A stretch of DNA of 54,099 nt from a virus, in the IMG/VR virus record IMGVR_UViG_3300005294_000001, positions 1 to 54,099 of that record. One strand, given 5' to 3'. This document shows, piece after piece, positions 39,644 to 46,671 of this stretch. The notes under the pieces are model-generated. The model made no database searches and was not told the origin of the DNA. It saw only the letters and a program-made list of their open reading frames with translations. How positions within the stretch are numbered: position 1 is the first letter of the stretch; each line of letters starts with the position of its first letter. The translations under genes were made by a program, and so were the position numbers.

Positions 39644-40015
39644 ATGGTATCATGGACCACAGCCGATCAGAACGCCTACGAAGCACGTTTACGGGCAAGT
39701 AAAGAACGCCTTGAAGTGCTGGAGGGGTGCGAAAAGGAGTCGGAACTCCACCAGCAGATTGTGGAACTATGCCGCGCAAGAGGCTACTTGGCCTTTCACG
39801 GGTCTATGGCTCACCAGACATTCAGGACTGAGGGGGAGCCGGATTTCCAGATATGCCTTCCCAATGGTCGATTCCTAATGGTTGAATGCAAGACTAGAAC
39901 CGGCAAACTTTCACCCGCCCAACAAGCAATCCACGCATGGGCCGCACGGCTTAACCACAAAATCCACACGGTCAGATCGTACGAAGAATTCCTTAATCTC
40001 ATAAACCACCAATGA
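39644..40015 (+). CDS. VRR-NUC domain nuclease
   Basis: 123 residues from the ATG at 39644. The VRR-NUC fold is plain: ESELHQQIVELCRARG (32-47), GEPDF (64-68, catalytic Asp), FLMVECKTRTG (77-87, catalytic E81-x-K83), LSPAQQAIHAWAARL with the conserved Gln, and a C-terminal TVRSYEEFLNLI. Such phage enzymes cut branched DNA, like Holliday junctions, before packaging. ATGA overlap with the next gene. Confidence 0.88.
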   Translation: MVSWTTADQNAYEARLRASKERLEVLEGCEKESELHQQIVELCRARGYLAFHGSMAHQTFRTEGEPDFQICLPNGRFLMVECKTRTGKLSPAQQAIHAWAARLNHKIHTVRSYEEFLNLINHQ

Positions 40016-40290
40016 CCACCCAAGAATGCCAAGCTTTAGTCCAATCAGCTATCCGTAGGGGGCTAGCAAAACTCAAAGAGCCAGTGATAGCACCAGCCAA
40101 GACCTCAAAGTATCACAACGACCTCCAGCGTAGGCGCAGGCAGGAGAATATAGCCAATGGTTTAACCACGGACGGCAAGCCAAGGCAGCGTAACTACCAG
40201 CATTTAACCGGTTGGACTGCCAGTCAGAAATTAGAACGTGAACGCAGCCAGAAACTTGCGTGGAGAATCCGCCAATACTACAGCCTATGA
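40012..40290 (+). CDS. Small basic protein
   Basis: A 92-residue, strongly basic protein (HNDLQRRRRQENIANGLTTD, GKPRQRNYQHLTGW). Basic charge and place after the nuclease suggest nucleic-acid binding. ATGA overlaps on both sides. Not recognised. Confidence 0.6.
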   Translation: MTTQECQALVQSAIRRGLAKLKEPVIAPAKTSKYHNDLQRRRRQENIANGLTTDGKPRQRNYQHLTGWTASQKLERERSQKLAWRIRQYYSL

Positions 40291-40550
40291 GTTTAACTGA
40301 CGACCAAGTAAACCACATCATCAACGACCAGGAGGAAACCATTGCCAGCCTGAAGGATAAGCTGTTGGCGATGGAGGATGAAAGGGATTTGGCGGTCGGT
40401 AAGGGTCTGGAACTGGTTCAGTCCATGCGCAGAATCGAATGCGTTGCCACCGCAGAACAGGCCAAGGAAATAGCTAGAAAGGCCATAGACGCTTTTCAAG
40501 GCAGTCGGAGGGTATCAGAGTGCCACCAGAGCAATAAAAATGCGTCCTGA
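40287..40550 (+). CDS. Small coiled-coil protein
   Basis: 87 residues from the ATG at 40287 (ATGA). EETIASLKDKLLAMEDERDL is a heptad coiled coil; EQAKEIARKAIDAFQG follows. Last gene of the early rightward operon. Not recognised. Confidence 0.65.
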   Translation: MSLTDDQVNHIINDQEETIASLKDKLLAMEDERDLAVGKGLELVQSMRRIECVATAEQAKEIARKAIDAFQGSRRVSECHQSNKNAS

Positions 40551-40586
40551 GTCATTCTGGAGCGTTTTCCACTTAGCCTGTACGCC

Positions 40587-40613
40587 AAAATCCCCGCCAG
40601 TTGCCTAGCGGGG
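40587..40613 (-). terminator. Terminator between converging operons
   Basis: CCCCGC (40592-40597) and GCGGGG (40608-40613), 10-base loop. Read leftward the stem is followed by ATTTT, so it mainly stops the leftward run of small genes; it may slow the early operon from the other side. Confidence 0.6.
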
Positions 40614-40634
40614 GTGTCGGGGAAGTTTACAGAT

Positions 40635-40856
40635 TTAACCTCGGTTTGGTCGAAGTTCCAATTCCTTCTTGAACTCATGCGCCAAGTGCCAAGTCTCAAG
40701 AATCAGATCCTTAGCTGATTTACCGCCGATGGAATAGCCAACCAATTCCGGCAGTTGGGCAATCGTCCATAAGTCAGGAATAACGATCTTGGATAGTTCG
40801 ATGGTCTTTTCGGCCTTTCCGCCTGCGTGCAATGTGATGATGTTCTTATTTTTCAT
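40635..40856 (-). CDS. Small hypothetical protein
   Basis: A 73-residue protein (MKNKNIITLHAGGKAEKTIE, LPELVGYSIGGKSAKDLILE). Read out of CCACCAAAAGA before the ATG. Last gene of the leftward small-gene run. Not recognised. Confidence 0.6.
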   Translation of the reverse strand: MKNKNIITLHAGGKAEKTIELSKIVIPDLWTIAQLPELVGYSIGGKSAKDLILETWHLAHEFKKELELRPNRG

Positions 40857-40879
40857 TCTTTTGGTGGTTTACTGCGGGG

Positions 40880-41113
40880 TTAGTCTGGTTTAGAGGAGTC
40901 CCAAGCCACAGAAGCTTTCCAAGCTTCTGCCCTATCAAATTCTTCAGCTTCCTTACCCATAAAATAATCTAGTTCTTCTTCTAAATCCTTGAGTATTTGC
41001 AACGTATATTTCTGTGAAAGCTCAAGAACTAGGGCATTCATTGGAATGGTTTTTGAAGAAGTGAAAACCCTGTCCTCTATTTCATCACGAATTATAAACG
41101 TGATCATTTTCAT
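40880..41113 (-). CDS. Small acidic hypothetical protein
   Basis: A 77-residue acidic protein: FIIRDEIEDRVFTSSKTI, then LQILKDLEEELDYFMGKE. No membrane segment or metal site. Not recognised. Confidence 0.6.
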   Translation of the reverse strand: MKMITFIIRDEIEDRVFTSSKTIPMNALVLELSQKYTLQILKDLEEELDYFMGKEAEEFDRAEAWKASVAWDSSKPD

Positions 41114-41116
41114 AAA

Positions 41117-41275
41117 TTATGTGTATGTCCACCGCTTTTTATTTTGAATGTCCTCGACTATTACAGACGCCGATTTAAATGTTAATCCGGTAGTGCTGCG
41201 AATGTATTTAACGGTGGCAATCCTTCCGAATTCGTTCAAGAACAATCGGATTTTTTGATAGAATTTCTTATCCAT
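41117..41275 (-). CDS. 52-residue basic protein
   Basis: A 52-codon frame with a good GGAG site about 7 bases before the ATG. IATVKYIRSTTGLTFKSASV resembles the IRxxTGLGLKEAKxLV helix-turn of ribosomal L7/L12-type C-terminal folds, which appears in some small phage proteins; the likeness is weak. It falls below usual size cut-offs. Confidence 0.6.
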   Translation of the reverse strand: MDKKFYQKIRLFLNEFGRIATVKYIRSTTGLTFKSASVIVEDIQNKKRWTYT

Positions 41276-41278
41276 AAT

Positions 41279-41545
41279 TCACTCCCTCAAATCTTCAGGG
41301 TTCAAAACTTCAGGTTCATTCAACGGGCTATCCTTACGACAGCCTGCCACTTCCTTTACGGCGTGGATGCCGCATTGACGGGCCTCTGTCACGGTAGCCG
41401 GTTTAGCCGTTATCACCCAGGCCGACACGAATTCGAGTAGGAGATCCGGGTCTGCGGTCAATTCAGGCTTCGACTTGAGCCATGACAGGGCAGCGAATAG
41501 GGCAACCGACAAGGGAGTACCGCCGTTTACTTGTTTGGTGATCAC
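41279..41545 (-). CDS. Small hypothetical protein, GTG start
   Basis: An 88-residue protein from a GTG that overlaps the preceding stop (GTGA). Hydrophobic first half (LSVALFAALSWLKS) but no clear membrane span; Cys at CGIHAVKEVAGC. Not recognised. Confidence 0.6.
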   Translation of the reverse strand: MITKQVNGGTPLSVALFAALSWLKSKPELTADPDLLLEFVSAWVITAKPATVTEARQCGIHAVKEVAGCRKDSPLNEPEVLNPEDLRE

Positions 41546-41697
41546 TTTGATCCTTCCGCTTTGCCGAATTTAATTTTGTCTATTTCCAAGGCACAAGCAA
41601 ACGCCAGCTTAAAATCCCCGTCATGCTTTGCCAGATCCCTGCGCCATCGGAGATCTTTAAGGCTTAATCCTTTTGGAAGTTCAATTTTTCTTTTCAT
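41542..41697 (-). CDS. 51-residue basic protein
   Basis: A 51-codon frame (MKRKIELPKGLSLKDLRWRR...) joined by a 4-base overlap to its neighbours on both sides, which supports translation. Basic and helical. Not recognised. Confidence 0.65.
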   Translation of the reverse strand: MKRKIELPKGLSLKDLRWRRDLAKHDGDFKLAFACALEIDKIKFGKAEGSK

Positions 41698-41891
41698 GAT
41701 TGTTGCCTTTCAAGTTCGGAGTGGGCCAAAGGGCACCCTAGCTTTGGGCAAACCATGATCTGGCGTTTAAGCTGAACTATTTGGTTTCGGAGAGTCATTG
41801 TTATTCTAATTTCACGATCTAGGGATTGCTTGTATGCGTCCCGCTGTTGCTTCAGCTGATCGATCCATTCTTGGTTTTGGTTTTCGTTCAT
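41694..41891 (-). CDS. Small coiled-coil protein
   Basis: 65 residues from the ATG at 41891 (ATGA). WIDQLKQQRDAYKQSLDREI is heptad-like; the C-terminus has CPKLGCPLAHSE, a possible metal site. A longer reading to 41936 is unlikely. Confidence 0.65.
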   Translation of the reverse strand: MNENQNQEWIDQLKQQRDAYKQSLDREIRITMTLRNQIVQLKRQIMVCPKLGCPLAHSELERQQS

Positions 41892-41968
41892 ATCAAACAG
41901 TAAATCAGAATTAAGATTGCAAACAGGAGCACGCAACCGCCGACCTCGTAGAAGCGGTCAAGGTTCAT
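41888..41968 (-). CDS. 26-residue membrane peptide
   Basis: A 26-codon frame bounded by ATGA on both sides (with the gene ending at 41965 and the one starting at 41891). A short polar start (MNLDRFYEVGG) is followed by a single hydrophobic span of about 15 residues (CVLLFAILILIYCLI). Double coupling makes chance unlikely. It may be a membrane-acting regulator, like small toxins or lysis modulators, but there is no direct proof. Confidence 0.6.
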   Translation of the reverse strand: MNLDRFYEVGGCVLLFAILILIYCLI

Positions 41969-42267
41969 TTTCCCTCCGCACGGTTGATTGCCGCAATGGC
42001 TTTATTGTTGGCGCATGTCATATCATCTGGATCGCATCCGTTTTTACACGGAGAGCATTCCAAAAGTTCTTTTAGAGCTTCCAATAGTTCCGGTGCGGCA
42101 GTTGCAAGTATCGCATTTGCCTTGTGTTCTTTAGACTCTGGGTGAATTGAACAACCGCTAGAGCATTCTTCCACAGTGGGCGCAGCAAAAAGCATTGCGC
42201 GTCCAGAGAATATAAAACCGTTCAATTCCTTCCACGGTCCCGGTGTATGTTTAGCCTGTTCTCTCAT
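41965..42267 (-). CDS. Conserved phage protein, KHTPGPW family
   Basis: A 100-residue protein with the typical phage pattern KHTPGPWK near the start and ANAILATAAPELLEALKELL in the second half; Cys residues in CSSGC and CSPCKNGCDPDDMTC could bind metal. The family is very common in phages and its function is unknown. Confidence 0.85.
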   Translation of the reverse strand: MREQAKHTPGPWKELNGFIFSGRAMLFAAPTVEECSSGCSIHPESKEHKANAILATAAPELLEALKELLECSPCKNGCDPDDMTCANNKAIAAINRAEGK

Positions 42268-42291
42268 CGGTTAGCCTTTGGGGTGAATTGT

Positions 42292-42876
42292 TTACCAAGT
42301 GAAGCCAAGTTTTTCCACATCGGCGCGAAATGCGGCTTGCAGGTCATCCGACCTAGACTCAAGCCAGTCCTTCAGCTTTTCAACCTTAACGTCATTCAGT
42401 CCATACCTTGACCAGATGCACGATTCTAAGGCGAAGTCTTTATCAGTGGGCAATGCGCCATAACAAATTGTGCTTTTTAAGTGTTCCAAGTTAGGTGGAC
42501 TGTTTGGCTCCCCATTGCACCACCGGCGATCGCAATGGCCTGCCCAATAGGTGGCGTTTGCAGCGTAGCGCATCGGCTCATCACTGCTCGATAAGTGCCA
42601 TTTGATGAACGGTGCCAACTCAGGAAACGCCTTGGCAATCTGGTTATGCACGCAACCGCACGAATTAAGGTAATAATTTCGCCCGTTCTGCGTTATCGTC
42701 GGCCCCCGTTGATATTCCTTTCCGTAAATCTCGCCAGTGATTGAAAAGGAATTGTGGCCATTGCCACATTCGTCATCAAATCGGATCTCTGCAATAATGA
42801 ACTCGTCACCTATCGCCACAGGTCCGAACTGTTTCTTTTGGTTTTTGGTCAATATGCTTTCTGTAGTGGTTGTCAT
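42292..42876 (-). CDS. Hypothetical protein with HWHL-like motif
   Basis: 194 residues from the ATG at 42876, which has GGAG about 9 bases before it. CGCVHNQIAKAFPELAPFIKWHL, MRYAANATYWAGH and a C-terminal LQAAFRADVEKLGFTW match a family of phage proteins that I recognise by pattern but cannot name a function for. His and Cys groups suggest metal binding. Confidence 0.7.
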   Translation of the reverse strand: MTTTTESILTKNQKKQFGPVAIGDEFIIAEIRFDDECGNGHNSFSITGEIYGKEYQRGPTITQNGRNYYLNSCGCVHNQIAKAFPELAPFIKWHLSSSDEPMRYAANATYWAGHCDRRWCNGEPNSPPNLEHLKSTICYGALPTDKDFALESCIWSRYGLNDVKVEKLKDWLESRSDDLQAAFRADVEKLGFTW

Positions 42877-42905
42877 TGTATTTTCTCCGTTGATTGTTTG
42901 CCGGT

Positions 42906-43193
42906 CTAATGTTTCCTCATGTGTTCGATCATTCCATCTGCGCACCGTTTGACCGCCAGATTAGCCATTGCCACTTTTAACGCCTGGACGCTGTTGGGGT
43001 AGCATTGCTCCTGTTCCAACCAGCCAAGCAAATTCTTTGCAGGCTCAGTGTCGTGGCGATAGTCCGTAAGCAAATCCGCCATTTCGACAGCTTCGTTGTA
43101 TTCCCGCATTGCAGGGGTCATTTCGATTTTAGTGGGTTTCATATCTAATTTAAATTTGGTGGTATAGAATCCATCCATAGCGTCTAGATTCAT
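42906..43193 (-). CDS. Small hypothetical protein
   Basis: 95 residues from the ATG at 43193, chosen because GAGGAG stands 4-5 bases before it; a longer reading to 43301 lacks this. Helical (MREYNEAVEMADLLTDYRHD, SVQALKVAMANLAVKRCADG). Not recognised. Confidence 0.65.
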   Translation of the reverse strand: MNLDAMDGFYTTKFKLDMKPTKIEMTPAMREYNEAVEMADLLTDYRHDTEPAKNLLGWLEQEQCYPNSVQALKVAMANLAVKRCADGMIEHMRKH

Positions 43194-43200
43194 AAACTCC

Positions 43201-43431
43201 TCAAGGATAGACGAAATTAGTAAACGGATGATCACGCACAATATCGTTGAAGGTTTGACGTGCCACCCATGCGGCATTCGTCCCAACTGGAGAATTTGCA
43301 TTGTGCGGAATGTGACGAGCGGTTAATTGCCACAAGCAATCTTCACCTATTCCCACAGTTCCACGATCTAGCTTAGAGATGGCTTGCCTTATAGCTTTCG
43401 CCATGTCCTTTTTGAATAATTCAGCATTCAT
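43201..43431 (-). CDS. Small hypothetical protein
   Basis: A 76-residue protein (FKKDMAKAIRQAISKLDRGT, WVARQTFNDIVRDHPFTN). Start context GAAAGAATATG is shared with the gene at 43505-43738. Not recognised. The following 73-base gap holds a small CCGGT-ACCGG hairpin. Confidence 0.6.
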   Translation of the reverse strand: MNAELFKKDMAKAIRQAISKLDRGTVGIGEDCLWQLTARHIPHNANSPVGTNAAWVARQTFNDIVRDHPFTNFVYP

Positions 43432-43504
43432 ATTCTTTCAATAGTTTCCCCGGTTAATCACCGGCCATTGCTCCAGGTTGCTGCCTGAAGCAAGGGCGGA
43501 GGAT

Positions 43505-43738
43505 TTAGACGACTGATTTCCAGATATTCCAGCCGTTACGGTGCAAGAAATCATCTTGGCATTGTTCCCATGTATAACCAGATGGCGGACTGTTGCGTAA
43601 TACCGTGGCGCAATAGTAGTAATTACCAGATTGGAATAATCTTATTTGCCCCGGTCTGCCTTGATACCATTCAATGTCAGAGGCCGAGCAGGCGAAATGG
43701 AATGCCAGCGCAGTGCGTTGATTGTATTTCGTTTTCAT
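43505..43738 (-). CDS. Small hypothetical protein
   Basis: A 77-residue aromatic-rich protein (WYQGRPGQIRLFQSGNYYYC, WEQCQDDFLHRNGWNIWKSV). Start context GAAAGAATATG. Not recognised. Confidence 0.6.
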   Translation of the reverse strand: MKTKYNQRTALAFHFACSASDIEWYQGRPGQIRLFQSGNYYYCATVLRNSPPSGYTWEQCQDDFLHRNGWNIWKSVV

Positions 43739-43770
43739 ATTCTTTCTTTTAGTGGGTTTAGTGGAGGTTA

Positions 43771-43998
43771 TTATTTATCCCATTGTGTTAGCCCCATCTT
43801 GCTTCGCTCTTCCATCCTGTTTCGGGCATAGCTCAAATTCTCTTTGGAGTTTTTAAGGTAGACAATGGCTTTCACTACGGTTTCGCCCTTGATGCCGGAT
43901 GCAGTTCCGAAGCAGTAAGGGTGCTCTCGTACTACTCTGTTTTTTACTCTTTCAATCTTTACTTCTAGGTCTCCTATTTGTTGCTCAATTGTTTTCAT
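43771..43998 (-). CDS. Small coiled-coil-like protein
   Basis: A 75-residue basic helical protein (MKTIEQQIGDLEVKIERVKN, NSKENLSYARNRMEERSKMG). AAAAGG lies 6-8 bases before the ATG. Not recognised. Confidence 0.6.
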   Translation of the reverse strand: MKTIEQQIGDLEVKIERVKNRVVREHPYCFGTASGIKGETVVKAIVYLKNSKENLSYARNRMEERSKMGLTQWDK

Positions 43999-44016
43999 GT
44001 TTAGCCTTTTGGGGGA

Positions 44017-44325
44017 TTAGTTAATTGGGGTCGGTGTGTAGCTCGGAAGTTGTTCAATAAAGCCTTCTTGCTTCTTAAGGTTAAGCCATAGATCGACTCT
44101 GGTATTGCAATCGCCAAGTGAGCCAACATAACGAACTGGTATCGTTTCGTTAAAGGCGTGGAAATAGATCTCGAAAAGATTCTGGCCTATTACATACATC
44201 GATACTCGGCAGTAATTGCCAAGTGAATCCCATAGCTTGCGCTCAGATAAAAGAGGAGAATTTAAGTTCATACTCCCACCAATAGCACACACAATGCCAA
44301 CATTTTTTGATTTTGAGTCGCTCAT
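44017..44325 (-). CDS. Hypothetical protein
   Basis: 102 residues from the ATG at 44325. Beta-rich centre (YCRVSMYVIGQNLFEIYFHA, PVRYVGSLGDCNTRVDLWLN). Not recognised; a slightly longer start is possible. Confidence 0.6.
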   Translation of the reverse strand: MSDSKSKNVGIVCAIGGSMNLNSPLLSERKLWDSLGNYCRVSMYVIGQNLFEIYFHAFNETIPVRYVGSLGDCNTRVDLWLNLKKQEGFIEQLPSYTPTPIN

Positions 44326-44329
44326 ATTA

Positions 44330-44542
44330 TTAAGGTTTAAATGGTTCACTATTGATCACTGTCCGATATGTCATCCTGTCGCGTTTGGTTGCTTTACGAA
44401 GTGTTATCCAGCCAATTCCAACCCATTCAACCAAGCTTCCGTTTTCTATTACCCTACTAATATGCTTCTCACGTCCTGCTACCATGCGAACGGTATGCAA
44501 TTCAGATGCTGCAATTGGCTTAGGTGCAATGCGTTTTTTCAT
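44330..44542 (-). CDS. Small basic hypothetical protein
   Basis: A 70-residue basic protein with beta pattern (LVEWVGIGWITLRKATKRDR). Not recognised. Confidence 0.6.
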   Translation of the reverse strand: MKKRIAPKPIAASELHTVRMVAGREKHISRVIENGSLVEWVGIGWITLRKATKRDRMTYRTVINSEPFKP

Positions 44543-44546
44543 GTGA

Positions 44547-44753
44547 TTATGAATTGGAAAGCTTACGCGAACGAACTACCAAACTAGATGCGCGTCCAAC
44601 GGCAGAGTCCAAATAGGATTCAAGCTTGGCAATGTGAATTCCCATTTCAGTATCCTTAACTTCTGCATCGGTCCAATTGATTACCTTGATGGTATCGTTC
44701 AAGGCTAAAATCTGTTTCAGTAGGTCTTGCAGTGTTTCGGTGGAGGTTTTCAT
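44547..44753 (-). CDS. Small hypothetical protein, first of leftward small-gene run
   Basis: A 68-residue helical protein (MKTSTETLQDLLKQILALND, GIHIAKLESYLDSAVGRASS). First gene after the divergent control region at 44754-45047. Not recognised. Confidence 0.6.
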   Translation of the reverse strand: MKTSTETLQDLLKQILALNDTIKVINWTDAEVKDTEMGIHIAKLESYLDSAVGRASSLVVRSRKLSNS

Positions 44754-45047
44754 ATCGTTTTTTAAGCCTAAGCGAAAGCATTGCGCGTGCCATGAATTAT
44801 CAACGCAAGTCGTTGACTATCTATTGCCTACAAACAGGACACGAAGCTAAAGTGTAAGCAGAATCGACAAGTAAAGTGTCCATCAAACCACCAAGACACT
44901 CGATTTCCTAAGCAATTGCGCGATTCACTGTCCAACTACGCGACATGTCGAATAAGCGACAGTTGACGGAATAGCTAACACGTTGATGCACTCGCAATCT
45001 ACAGAAGTCTTGCGTTGAACGGCCAGCTAAGCGAGAGTTGCAACGCT
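44754..45047. promoter_or_regulatory. Repeat-rich divergent control region
   Basis: 294 bases without a gene between oppositely directed units. It holds two direct copies of ATTGCGCG (44780, 44915), a perfect palindrome CGACATGTCG (44941-44950), a 9-bp inverted pair CAACGCAAG (44801) / CTTGCGTTG (45009) and GGACAC/GTGTCC pairs. A GATAAT box read leftward near 44796 could be a -10 for the small-gene run. The repeats suggest several binding sites for one regulator. Confidence 0.5.
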
Positions 45048-45431
45048 ATGCCAAGACCCTCTTTCACCGTTGAACAAGCTAAGGCAGCGGGTAAACGGTC
45101 CGCTGAACTCAGAGCGCAACGCAAACTAAACCCACCAATAGCGCAACCCGTTGCCATGCCAGAAGCGTTATCAGACGCAGGACAAACGCTCAGCGCATAC
45201 GCTTACGAACTCGCACGTGCGCAGTCTGAACTGCTCGCGGAACTCCGCAGTTGCGACAGTGCCAAGGACAAGGCTGCGCTCAGTCAGGCGATCAAGAACC
45301 TCCGCGAAGCTTGGCACATGGAAACCGGTGCGCCAAAGCCCGGCACCATCAAGCCTGAGAGCAGACGCACGCGACAATCGCCAGCTCGCCCTCCCGAACC
45401 TGAGCCGATAGACCCGTCAATACCACAATAG
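45048..45431 (+). CDS. Hypothetical protein, possible small terminase
   Basis: 127 residues from the ATG at 45048. MPRPSFTVEQAKAAGKRSAE gives a basic helical start; a middle coiled helix (LARAQSELLAELRSCDSAKD, LREAWHMETGAPKPG) and a Pro-rich tail follow. The middle resembles short phage proteins that act as small terminase subunits, which would otherwise be missing. Evidence is weak and the gene stands alone. Confidence 0.45.
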   Translation: MPRPSFTVEQAKAAGKRSAELRAQRKLNPPIAQPVAMPEALSDAGQTLSAYAYELARAQSELLAELRSCDSAKDKAALSQAIKNLREAWHMETGAPKPGTIKPESRRTRQSPARPPEPEPIDPSIPQ

Positions 45432-46085
45432 GTTGTGGTCCTGGGTATCGACTAGGTTTGACGCTTGCCCGTTATCGCATCGCATTGCAATCCAGGTAGT
45501 TGCGCAATGGGCTACTAAAGACAACCGATATTGTGCGAAATTTTGGGCGCGAGGCTAAGGAATCTCTTTTTTCCTGGTGGCGACCGTGGGGGCGGGTGGC
45601 ACCGGCAGGGGCGCTGCGACAGGGCGGGTGGTGCGTATATATGCATCTTTAATACACGTCGGTTATGGTAAAATTCAGGTAACCGGTTAGGTGTCTGGTT
45701 GGTTGATAGGGAGACCGGTCATCGGGTCGGAGGGCTTCACGTTTTTGGTAAACGCCGCCACAGGGAGTGGGTACCCCATGGTTTTAACGTTTCGATGACA
45801 CAGTTAGTTAGGCTCTAGTATTGAACGGTGAGCAGTTGGCGGGTGGACCTGCTGATTTCCCGCAATCAAGTTGGCGCGGCGAAGGTGCTTGGCGTATGGC
45901 TTGGTCTACTACCATCCCGCAGGTGCTTTCGCAGTCTGACAGGTCGGCGGCATTACTTTTCTCCCAGGGTGGTTAACCCTGCTTACACGGCTTGGGTGAG
46001 TCTGCATCGCATTTACAAAACAGGCGGCAGACGCCTTCCGGTTTGCCTAAGCGGTTTAGGGCTTCGGCATGAGCATGCACTTGTG
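45432..46085. other. 654-base region without a convincing gene
   Basis: No frame of good coding quality. G-rich on the plus strand with a repeated GGGCGGGTGG (45590 and 45622), palindromes TAACCGGTTA, GACCGGTC and GGGTACCC, and a TTTTTT run near 45570. It could hold a packaging site, an origin or a non-coding RNA. Confidence 0.6.
45666..45674 (+). promoter_or_regulatory. Extended -10 element
   Basis: TGG followed directly by TAAAAT forms an extended -10. No good -35 is visible. Transcription to the right would run into about 400 bases without a gene, so it could make a non-coding RNA. Confidence 0.3.
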
Positions 46086-46418
46086 TCAATGAACGCTTCG
46101 AGGCACTTCTGGCTTCGAAGATAAAAACGGTGGTGATTGTCGCCACTGGAAAGGCAGGTTACGGTCGTTGAGTTCTCGTTCTATTTGGCTATAGGGGATG
46201 TCGAATAGCCATTTGGAAACGGAGCGTGTGACTCCGATGAGTTCCCAGCGGTGGTTGCGCTGCCAGTAGGTGGCTTGGCCCTTGAAGTGGTGGTTTTTGT
46301 CAGAAGACACGGGCCGGAAGATGATGAGAGTTCGGGATTGGTCGGGGAGTTGGAATGGTGGTAACGGGGTGGTTTTGGGTTGCTTCACCTTGCCAAAGAC
46401 TTGTTCTAGGGTCTTCAT
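46086..46418 (-). CDS. Hypothetical protein behind the beta-helix gene
   Basis: A 110-residue protein (MKTLEQVFGKVKQPKTTPLP, ATYWQRNHRWELIGVTRSVS). Codons end mostly in C, like the beta-helix gene, which supports it being real and of the same origin. No domain recognised. It lies beyond the terminator at 46520-46553, so it needs readthrough or its own promoter. Confidence 0.6.
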   Translation of the reverse strand: MKTLEQVFGKVKQPKTTPLPPFQLPDQSRTLIIFRPVSSDKNHHFKGQATYWQRNHRWELIGVTRSVSKWLFDIPYSQIERELNDRNLPFQWRQSPPFLSSKPEVPRSVH

Positions 46419-46519
46419 GGAAGGGTGGAAATTGGCGTCCCCGCTTTATCCAAGTTTCGGGCGGAAGCGTTGTCCGACGCTTCACTGATTTTGGACATCG
46501 CCCTATTGGTGGGGGACAT

Positions 46520-46553
46520 AAAAAAATTCCCCCGGTGTGCTGGCACCGAGGGA
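46520..46553 (-). terminator. Terminator behind the beta-helix gene
   Basis: Read leftward: a 9-bp stem (46529-46537 with 44-52 of the same stretch, one G-U) with loop CCAGCA, followed by AA and seven T. A textbook rho-independent terminator about 120 bases behind the beta-helix stop. Confidence 0.85.
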
Positions 46554-46671
46554 GAAGTAGTCTTGGACAGACCTGAGTTTCCGACAGCTATTGCCGCCGA
46601 AATTCTTTGAAACCCAGTCGTCCATACGCCAGCACGCATATCCTGCTTATCGCATGGGTTTGGCTATCTGG

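Noticed and set aside
45828-46124. Plus-strand frame of 98 codons in the gene-poor block
   Set aside because: GTG start without a ribosome-binding site, Arg/Trp/Ser-rich composition unlike real genes here, and it runs into the better-supported gene on the other strand.
46425-46610. Plus-strand frame of 61 codons with protein-like composition
   Set aside because: It runs straight through the strong leftward terminator, including its stem and A-run, and has no neighbour in its direction.
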